Program-made: the position numbers and the translations under genes
The notes under the pieces: generated by a model
Database searches by the model: none
What the model was told of the DNA's origin: nothing
What the model saw: only the letters and a program-made list of their open reading frames with translations
Part shown: positions 1-4,247 of the stretch, piece after piece
How the letters are laid out: each line of letters opens with the position of its first letter
How positions within the stretch are numbered: the first letter of the stretch is position 1
DNA from: an uncultured Clostridia bacterium
Lineage (GTDB): Bacteria; Bacillota; Clostridia; Oscillospirales; Oscillospiraceae
NCBI GenBank assembly: GCA_938023775.1
Contig: CALJDB010000219.1
Span: 1 to 5,428, forward strand
Length of the DNA stretch: 5,428 bases
Direction of reading: 5' to 3'

Positions 1-17
1 CGACGCTCTTCCGATCT
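1..17 (+). other. Illumina TruSeq adapter remnant (non-biological)
   Basis: The first 17 bases, CGACGCTCTTCCGATCT, equal the 3' end of the TruSeq read-1 (universal) adapter, in the orientation expected for adapter followed by insert. The four bases CGAC before GCTCTTCCGATCT distinguish the read-1 adapter from the read-2 adapter, which shares only the last 13 bases. Genomic sequence starts at about base 18. The adapter extends the open frame of the leftward gene by a few false residues (about residues 573-578), so those should not be counted as protein. The match is seen directly; identification as adapter rests on knowledge of the kit sequence. Confidence 0.95.
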
Positions 18-1734
18 TCGCTTTCACGGCGAAGTCGAGCGCCGAGGCGATGTCGCGCAGGCGGAAATAGTTCTCGCCGCCGATGAGATAGGCGCCGGCT
101 GCGATCTCCGCGCCGCCCAGCGTCACGCGGACCGCGCTGACATAGCATGCCGTCTCCGCGCCGGGGGCGGTCTCCCCTGCCGCAGCGTAGGGCGCACCGG
201 CGGTGAGCGCGGCGGTGTTCGTCTCGGCGTCATACGCCACGGCGAACTGCTTTGCCGTGCCGCTGAGCGCCGCGGCTATGTCGCGCAGGCGGAAATAATT
301 GCTGCCGTCGATGTTATAAGCCGCGAGGGAGACCGCCGCGCCGTCCAGCGTGACGGCGGCGCTGCTGCGCGCGCAGGGAACGGTGCCGATCGCGTAATCA
401 CGCTCCACGGTCTCCGCCGTGATTTCGCCGACGGCGAGGACGCTCGCTGCGCGGACCGAGGCGCTGCCCGCCGCGGTGATCGCGCCGACCGTGCCGTTCA
501 CCTCGCCGGCTGTGAGCGAGACGCTGCCGGTCTTCGCCGTCAGGTCGCCGATGACTCTGCCGCGCCCGCCGCCGGTCCAGACCGTGAAGCCCTGTGAGGC
601 GTTCGTGCCGCCCTCGCTCGCGCCGGAGTTGACGGAGCCGACGGCGATGTCGATGCTGCCCTGCGCCGTGACGGAGCCGATGGAGCCGGTGACGTCCGCC
701 GCCGCGCCGCGGTTTGTCGGGCGGATTGTGACGTTGTTCGCAACGATGTCGCCGACCATATCGAGGATGACCGCCTTTTCGGTGTTCGTGCCGATGATGA
801 CGTCGCCCTCCCCGGCGAGAAGGCTGCCGCTGGTGTTGACGGTGAGCCCGTCCTTGCTGGTGTCCGCAGTGGGCGTCAGACCACCGCGGGTGGAGTCCGT
901 CGAGACCGTCACGCCGATGCGGATGTCGCCGCCGCCCGCGCCGGTGGAGAGCGTCAGGTCGCGCCCCACGCGACCGAGGTTGGAGCCGCCCGTGACCGTG
1001 ATGTCCTTCCCGTTCGTTTCAAGAACGCCGGGGCGGCTTTCGAGCGGGAGCAGAACGCCCATTTTGTTATGCCACTCCACGGTCCCGTCCACCTTCACGG
1101 TGCCGACGACAAAGGTGTCGCCGCCGATCTTATCCGCGCGCAGACCGACGCCCTTATCGTCGCAGCCGATCATCAGCTCGTCGAGCACAACGTCGCCCTG
1201 CTTTGTGAGATAAAGCCCGTTGACGCTGCCGCAGAGCGTGATGCAGGACTGGAGCAGATTCGGTCTGCCGCGGGTAACGCCGCGGACCGTCAGCAGCTCC
1301 TCGCAGAGCGCGGCGGAGAGCACCGCGACCGCGCGCGTTGCCGGGTTCGTGACCGCGATGGCGCTGAGCTTTCCGTTTTCCGAGACAGTGATCTCCACGC
1401 CTCCGGCGACCGCGCCGGCATAGCCCTCGACGTTCTTCGCCGCGCCGCCGACCCAGTCCGTCACGGGGCGGTCGGAGAGCCAGAGCCCCTCAAAAAGCGC
1501 CAGCGCATCGCCGCTGAGCGCGAGAGAGCCGCTCTTGCCGTCCGCGCGCCACGCGAGCGTCTTCGCCGCGCGGTCGTAACGGAGCTGACCGTCCGCGGTC
1601 AGCTCGTCCACATAGGTATAGGTCCCCGCCGGAAGCCCGGCGAGAGCGCCCGCTTCCTCCGCTGCGAAGACGCTGAAGCTCAGCGCGAGCGCCAGCACGA
1701 GCACGAAGGACAAAAGCCGTGTCAGTTTTTTCAT
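1..1734 (-). CDS. Secreted beta-solenoid-like protein with C-terminal stalk-type repeats, distal paralog (3' partial)
   Basis: The open frame starts at ATG 1734-1732 and has 578 codons without a stop; only codons down to about 572 are genomic, since bases 1-17 are adapter. The N-terminus MKKLTRLLSFVLVLALALSF is a signal peptide with a likely cleavage after VFA (residue 24). Residues 30-150 are a conserved domain of unknown fold that is very close to the upstream paralog (both have LAGLPAGTYTY, DELTADGQL and KTLAWRADGKSG). Residues about 164-445 are rich in Gly, Val, Ile, Thr and Asp, with recurring strand-turn units such as GSVNGLYLTKQGDVVLD and LTLSTGAGGGDIRIG, which suggests a beta-solenoid. 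Two stalk-type repeats follow (about 459-516 and 533 to the end), each with a YFRLRDI core. By comparison with the complete paralog about 15-17 residues plus the stop are missing. It is the second gene of a two-gene operon, with a modest purine-rich RBS. Probably extracytoplasmic; the biochemical role is unknown. Confidence 0.88.
   Translation of the reverse strand, partial: MKKLTRLLSFVLVLALALSFSVFAAEEAGALAGLPAGTYTYVDELTADGQLRYDRAAKTLAWRADGKSGSLALSGDALALFEGLWLSDRPVTDWVGGAAKNVEGYAGAVAGGVEITVSENGKLSAIAVTNPATRAVAVLSAALCEELLTVRGVTRGRPNLLQSCITLCGSVNGLYLTKQGDVVLDELMIGCDDKGVGLRADKIGGDTFVVGTVKVDGTVEWHNKMGVLLPLESRPGVLETNGKDITVTGGSNLGRVGRDLTLSTGAGGGDIRIGVTVSTDSTRGGLTPTADTSKDGLTVNTSGSLLAGEGDVIIGTNTEKAVILDMVGDIVANNVTIRPTNRGAAADVTGSIGSVTAQGSIDIAVGSVNSGASEGGTNASQGFTVWTGGGRGRVIGDLTAKTGSVSLTAGEVNGTVGAITAAGSASVRAASVLAVGEITAETVERDYAIGTVPCARSSAAVTLDGAAVSLAAYNIDGSNYFRLRDIAAALSGTAKQFAVAYDAETNTAALTAGAPYAAAGETAPGAETACYVSAVRVTLGGAEIAAGAYLIGGENYFRLRDIASALDFAVKAKIGRAS
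18..366 (-). repeat. Two stalk-type (CuAO-N1-like) repeats at the C-terminus of the distal paralog
   Basis: Two copies of a domain of about 55-60 residues. The first contains AAYNIDGSNYFRLRDIAAAL and the second AYLIGGENYFRLRDIASAL. The pattern (short hairpin, Y-x-I-G-G-x-N-[YF]-F-R-L-R-D-[IL]-A-x-A-L, then a second hairpin) is that of the 'stalk' or copper amine oxidase N-terminal-like domain common in secreted Clostridia proteins. At DNA level a 38-bp core (53-90 and 281-318) is nearly the same in both copies and in the two copies of the neighbouring gene. The second copy is cut by the contig end just after DFAVKA. Confidence 0.8.
400..1245 (-). other. Glycine-rich beta-solenoid-like region, long version
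   Basis: This stretch encodes residues about 164-445 of the distal paralog. Short beta-prone segments alternate with Gly/Asn/Asp turns (VVLDELMIG, VGLRADKIGGDTF, DIRIGVTV, LLAGEGDVIIGTNT, VGDIVANNVTI, GSIGSVTAQGS, GTVGAITAAGS). Such rhythm is typical of parallel beta-helices in surface proteins, but no family is recognised and the fold is inferred. Compared with the upstream paralog it contains about 64 extra residues (roughly 367-430), flanked by two related G-[ST]-[IV]-G-x-[VI]-T-A-x-G units. Confidence 0.55.
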
Positions 1735-1744
1735 GGTTTCCGTT

Positions 1745-1750
1745 TCCTTT
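1745..1750 (-). promoter_or_regulatory. Ribosome binding site of the distal paralog
   Basis: In the 21-bp gap the minus strand reads AAAGGAAAGGAAACGGAAAC before the ATG at 1734. The AAAGGA at 1750-1745 lies 10 nt from the start and is the likely Shine-Dalgarno; a second AAAGGA lies 15 nt away. It is weaker than the GAAGGAG in front of the first operon gene. The gap holds no promoter or terminator, so the two genes are presumably co-transcribed. Confidence 0.55.
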
Positions 1751-1755
1751 CCTTT

Positions 1756-3348
1756 TTATTCATACCGCTTCGCCGTGTCGATAGACACCGTGCCGGTCTC
1801 CGCGTCGTAGCCAACGCCGAAATCGAGCACGCGGCCGAGGTCGCGCAGGCGGAAGAAATTGCTGCCGCCGATGTTGTAGCTTTGCAGCGCGATCTGGCTG
1901 CCGTCCAGATAGACCGTGTGGCTGCTCACGCGCGCCGCCTTGACCGTGCCGTCGCCCACGGCGAGCTCGCCGCCGACCGGCTCGTAGGCTCTGCCGCTCG
2001 TCAGCGTGATGATCATATTCGCCGCGCCCTCCTGCCAGTAGACGGCGAACTGCTTTTCCGTGCCGCTCAGCGCCATCGCAAGGTCGCGCAGGCGGAAGAA
2101 GTTGCTGCCGCCGATGTTATACGCCTCGAAAGCGGCCTCCTCGCCGTTTACGAGCACGCGCGAGGGCGTGGGCAGCGCATCGATTGTCGGCTGCTCCTCC
2201 GGCTCGGCGCTCTCGCGCTCGATCTCCGCGGCTCGCAGCAGCCCGATCTTCGGCAGAACGCCGGTGCGGATCGTGAGCTTTCCCGCGGCGGTGACGTCGC
2301 CGATGGAGCCCTGAACGTCGGTGGGCTTGCCGTTGTCCGTCGGCGCGACGGTGACGTTCGCGCCCTGAATATTGCCGACGGTGTCGATCGTCACGCGGCG
2401 GTAAGTGTTCGTGCCGATGACGACATTGCCCTCACCGGCGAGCAGGTCGCCCGTGGTACTGAGCAGCAGCGCGCCCTTGCTCGGATCCTCCAGCGGCTTG
2501 CCGCGGCCGTAGTCCACCGTGACCTCCGCACCGATGATGATGTCGCCGCCGCCCGCGCCGGTGCTGAGCGTGAGGCTGCGCCCCGCGCGGCCGATGTTCA
2601 TGCCGCCCATCACGATGTCCTGCCCGTTCGTCAGGAGCGTCGCGGGCTCGTCGGCATGGACGGGCTGAATGTTCGCATAGCGGCAGTTCCAGAGCACCTT
2701 GCCGTCCACCGTGACGGTCCCGGCAAGGAAGGTGTCGCCGCCGATCTTGTCCGCGCGCAGCCCGACGCCCTCGGCGTCCGCGCCGATCGCGAGGTTATCG
2801 AGCACGACGTTGCCCTGCCGGGTCAGGAAAAGCCCGTTGACGCTGCCCACGAGCGTCACGCAGGAATGGAGCAGATTCGGCTGGCCGCGCGTCGCGCCGT
2901 CCACCGTCAGCAGCGGGGCGCAGAGCTCCGCCGTCACCGCGGCGGTCATCTGCACGAGACCGCTCAGCGTCTTGACCCGGGAAAGGCGGCTCCCGGCGTC
3001 GAACGTCAGCTCCACATTCCCGGCAAGATTGCCCTGATAGCCCTCCGTGGAGCGCAGCGCGCTCGCGAGCCAGTCGTAGACCGGCACATCCGAGAGATAG
3101 AGGCTCTGGAAAAACGCCAGCGCGTCGCCGCTGAGCGCGATCGCGCCGCTTTTGCCGTCTGCGCGCCACGCGAGCGTTTTTTCCGCCCAGTCGAAGCAAA
3201 GCTGACCGTCCGCGGTCAGCTCGTCGGTGTAGGTGTAAGTCCCCGCCGGAAGCCCGGCGAGACCGTCGGGCTCCGCCGCCGCCGCGCCGAAGCTCAGCAC
3301 GAGCAGCAGCGCGAGCACGAGCGCTGTCGTCCGTCTTGCAAGTTTCAT
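1756..3348 (-). CDS. Secreted beta-solenoid-like protein with C-terminal stalk-type repeats, proximal paralog
   Basis: A complete gene of 530 codons plus stop. The start at ATG 3348 is preferred over an in-frame ATG 51 bp upstream because a GAAGGAG sits 8 nt before it and the signal peptide MKLARRTTALVLALLLVLSF begins there, with a likely cleavage in GAAAA|E near residue 25. Residues 29-150 form a conserved N-terminal domain of unknown fold. Residues about 163-362 are glycine-rich and repetitive (NGLFLTRQGNVVLDNLAIG, LTLSTGAGGGDIIIG, LLAGEGNVVIGTNT), suggesting a beta-solenoid. Residues 374-396 form an acidic, proline-containing linker (ERESAEPEEQP). Two stalk-type repeats follow (about 397-455 and 475-526), each with YNIGGSNFFRLRDL. 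No catalytic motif, LPxTG sorting signal or membrane anchor is visible, so it is probably released or held non-covalently at the envelope. It is the first gene of the operon, divergent from the two-component genes, which may control it. Two cysteines (C143, C163) are shared with the paralog. Confidence 0.88.
   Translation of the reverse strand: MKLARRTTALVLALLLVLSFGAAAAEPDGLAGLPAGTYTYTDELTADGQLCFDWAEKTLAWRADGKSGAIALSGDALAFFQSLYLSDVPVYDWLASALRSTEGYQGNLAGNVELTFDAGSRLSRVKTLSGLVQMTAAVTAELCAPLLTVDGATRGQPNLLHSCVTLVGSVNGLFLTRQGNVVLDNLAIGADAEGVGLRADKIGGDTFLAGTVTVDGKVLWNCRYANIQPVHADEPATLLTNGQDIVMGGMNIGRAGRSLTLSTGAGGGDIIIGAEVTVDYGRGKPLEDPSKGALLLSTTGDLLAGEGNVVIGTNTYRRVTIDTVGNIQGANVTVAPTDNGKPTDVQGSIGDVTAAGKLTIRTGVLPKIGLLRAAEIERESAEPEEQPTIDALPTPSRVLVNGEEAAFEAYNIGGSNFFRLRDLAMALSGTEKQFAVYWQEGAANMIITLTSGRAYEPVGGELAVGDGTVKAARVSSHTVYLDGSQIALQSYNIGGSNFFRLRDLGRVLDFGVGYDAETGTVSIDTAKRYE
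1771..2166 (-). repeat. Two stalk-type (CuAO-N1-like) repeats at the C-terminus of the proximal paralog
   Basis: Residues about 395-455 and 475-526 repeat the same unit: a short hairpin (VLVNGEEAAF and VYLDGSQIAL), then YNIGGSNFFRLRDL, then a second hairpin (MIITLTSGRAY and DAETGTVSID). This doublet resembles the copper amine oxidase N-terminal-like or 'stalk' domain of secreted Firmicutes proteins. No copper ligands are expected of this domain and none are obvious. The DNA cores at 1841-1878 and 2084-2121 are nearly identical to each other. Confidence 0.82.
2263..2862 (-). other. Glycine-rich beta-solenoid-like region, short version
   Basis: Encodes residues about 163-362 of the proximal paralog. 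Strand-like VxVx segments are separated by Gly/Asn/Asp turns: VVLDNLAIG, VGLRADKIGGDTF, DIVMGGMNIG, GGGDIIIG, GNVVIGTNT, VGNIQGANVTV and GSIGDVTAAG. These align one to one with the downstream paralog up to the G-S-I-G unit, after which this copy passes into an acidic linker where the other continues with more repeats. The solenoid fold is inferred from composition and periodicity only. Confidence 0.5.
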
Positions 3349-3356
3349 TTCGTTTT

Positions 3357-3363
3357 CTCCTTC
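3357..3363 (-). promoter_or_regulatory. Ribosome binding site GAAGGAG of the proximal paralog
   Basis: The minus strand reads GAAGGAG at 3363-3357, 8 nt before ATG 3348. This strong Shine-Dalgarno decides the start: the in-frame ATG further upstream (3399) has no comparable site and would put 17 charged residues ahead of the signal peptide. Confidence 0.85.
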
Positions 3364-3422
3364 TTTTTGTCTTATTTCACCAGTTCTCCGCGTTTCCACG
3401 GCTTATTTCCCGGTCATCTTCC

Positions 3423-3431
3423 AGTATATCA
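3423..3431 (-). promoter_or_regulatory. Leftward extended -10 promoter of the paralog operon
   Basis: On the minus strand TGATATACT (3431-3423) is an extended -10 element (TGn then TATACT). The position 17 bp upstream reads CCAATT, which does not resemble TTGACA, so the promoter lacks a recognisable -35. The start of transcription would be near 3416, giving a leader of about 68 nt. A promoter of this type is typically activator-dependent or relies on the TG motif; an AATTG direct repeat occupies the -35 region. Confidence 0.5.
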
Positions 3432-3445
3432 GGCGTTCTCCAGGA

Positions 3446-3465
3446 AATTGGGGCAGAATTGAGAC
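3446..3465. promoter_or_regulatory. Candidate response-regulator operator: 11-bp phased direct repeat
   Basis: The plus strand has AATTGGGGC at 3446 and AATTGAGAC at 3457: AATTGnGnC twice, exactly 11 bp from start to start. OmpR/PhoB-family regulators bind as head-to-tail dimers to repeats with this spacing (known for the family). The repeat covers about -30 to -49 of the leftward promoter, which lacks its own -35. That it is the target of the adjacent regulator is an inference. Confidence 0.4.
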
Positions 3466-3472
3466 AGAAGCG

Positions 3473-3485
3473 TGAAACGATTTCA
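3473..3485. promoter_or_regulatory. Palindrome TGAAA-N3-TTTCA between divergent promoters
   Basis: TGAAACGATTTCA is a perfect 5-bp inverted repeat around a 3-bp centre. Its centre (3479) lies about 60 bp from the predicted start sites of both divergent promoters. It may be an operator for either transcript. A short palindrome can also arise by chance in this locally AT-richer stretch, so confidence is limited. Confidence 0.3.
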
Positions 3486-3501
3486 ATTTTCCGCGCGCCC
3501 C

Positions 3502-3531
3502 TTGCCAAGCGTGCGATGCGCGTGGTAAAAT
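3502..3531 (+). promoter_or_regulatory. Rightward promoter of the two-component operon
   Basis: TTGCCA (3502-3507) and TAAAAT (3526-3531) are separated by 18 bp, and the -10 is preceded by TGG, giving an extended TGn motif. Transcription would start near 3538, about 26 nt before the ATG, leaving just room for the AAGGAGG site. This is the best sigma-A-type match in the plus strand of the intergenic region; a weaker alternative is TTGAGA (3459) with TTCAAT (3482). Confidence 0.6.
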
Positions 3532-3550
3532 CACTAGAAGAAGAAAGACG

Positions 3551-3557
3551 AAGGAGG
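3551..3557 (+). promoter_or_regulatory. Ribosome binding site AAGGAGG of the response regulator
   Basis: AAGGAGG at 3551-3557 ends 6 nt before ATG 3564. It fixes the start there and excludes the longer open frame that begins at 3336, which would add 76 residues read through the promoter region and has no homologous receiver sequence. Confidence 0.85.
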
Positions 3558-3563
3558 CGCGCG

Positions 3564-4247
3564 ATGGAGACCTGCACCGTGCTCATCTGCGACGATAACC
3601 CCGCCATCCACAGCAGCCTCGGCAGCTTTCTCGCCGCCGAGGGCATCGCCGTGCGCGCGGCGCACACGGGCGAGGAGGCGCTCGATCTGTTTCGCCGCGG
3701 CGGGATCGACCTCGTCGTGCTGGACATTATGCTCCCCGGCATGGACGGGCTGGACGTCTGCCGGGAGATCCGCCGCACAAGCGACGCGCCGATCCTGATG
3801 CTCTCCGCGCGCGACGAGGAAATGGACCGCGTGCTCGGACTGGAGCTCGGCGCGGACGATTATGTCGTGAAGCCCTTCTCCCCGCGGGAGGTGACGGTGC
3901 GTATCAAGAAGATGCTCCGGCGGCTCCGCGCCCCGGCGGAGCCCCGTGGACTCACGCTCGCGGAGCTTACCGTCGTGCCGGAATCGTTCAAGGCGTATAT
4001 CCGCGGACAGGAGGTCGACCTGACCCACAAGGAGTTGGAGGTCCTCGCCTCCATGGTCGCCCACGCCGGCGAGGTGCTGACGCGCGAGCATCTGCTGAAC
4101 GTCGCGTGGGGCTACGATTATTTCGGCGACACGCGCGTCGTGGACGCGCTCATCAAGCGCATCCGCCAGAAGATCATGGCAGAGGGCGTGCATTACGCCA
4201 TCCGCTCGGTCTACGGCGTCGGCTATGTGCTGGAGGCGCAGCCTTGA
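3564..4247 (+). CDS. OmpR-family response regulator
   Basis: A complete protein of 227 aa, the usual length for the family. Residues 4-118 are a receiver domain: acidic pair D10-D11, phosphoacceptor D54 (VVLDIMLPGMDG), S81 in LMLSARDE, and K103 in DYVVKPF. A short linker (119-128) leads to a winged-helix DNA-binding domain (about 129-225) with the typical LTHKELEVLASMV, VLTREHLLNVAWG, RVVDALIKRIRQKI and VYGVGYVLE elements. All phosphotransfer residues are present. It would be phosphorylated by the kinase encoded immediately downstream and then bind direct-repeat DNA. The stop overlaps the start of the kinase gene by 4 bp. Because it is divergent from the secreted-protein operon, it is likely to regulate both that operon and itself; this is inferred from layout. 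The exact subfamily (PhoP, WalR, and so on) cannot be assigned by eye, so no symbol is given. Confidence 0.95.
   Translation: METCTVLICDDNPAIHSSLGSFLAAEGIAVRAAHTGEEALDLFRRGGIDLVVLDIMLPGMDGLDVCREIRRTSDAPILMLSARDEEMDRVLGLELGADDYVVKPFSPREVTVRIKKMLRRLRAPAEPRGLTLAELTVVPESFKAYIRGQEVDLTHKELEVLASMVAHAGEVLTREHLLNVAWGYDYFGDTRVVDALIKRIRQKIMAEGVHYAIRSVYGVGYVLEAQP
4232..4236 (+). promoter_or_regulatory. Ribosome binding site GGAGG for the TTG-start kinase
   Basis: GGAGG at 4232-4236, inside the last codons of the regulator, ends 7 nt before TTG 4244. The spacing is ideal and supports the non-ATG start and translational coupling through the TTGA overlap. Confidence 0.75.

Noticed and set aside
419..1213. 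A 264-codon plus-strand frame rich in Pro, Ser, Thr and Val opposite the distal paralog
   Set aside because: It looks like a mucin-like secreted repeat at first sight, but it is the antisense of the glycine-rich solenoid region and lacks an RBS and signal peptide.
1735..1755. Possible promoter or terminator between the two paralogs
   Set aside because: The 21-bp gap holds only purine-rich Shine-Dalgarno-like sequence, with no inverted repeat or promoter hexamers.
3349..3399. Earlier in-frame start for the proximal paralog
   Set aside because: It would place 17 charged residues before a clear signal peptide; GAAGGAG lies 8 nt before the ATG at 3348.
1069..3462. A 797-codon open frame on the plus strand, opposite both paralogs
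   Set aside because: It runs antisense across two convincing genes, has low-complexity Arg/Ala/Glu/His-rich composition, no RBS or domain, and is explained by GC-rich third codon positions.
3336..3563. N-terminal extension of the response regulator by 76 residues
   Set aside because: It would pass through the promoter region and has no receiver homology; AAGGAGG 6 nt before ATG 3564 and the normal 227-residue length fix the later start.
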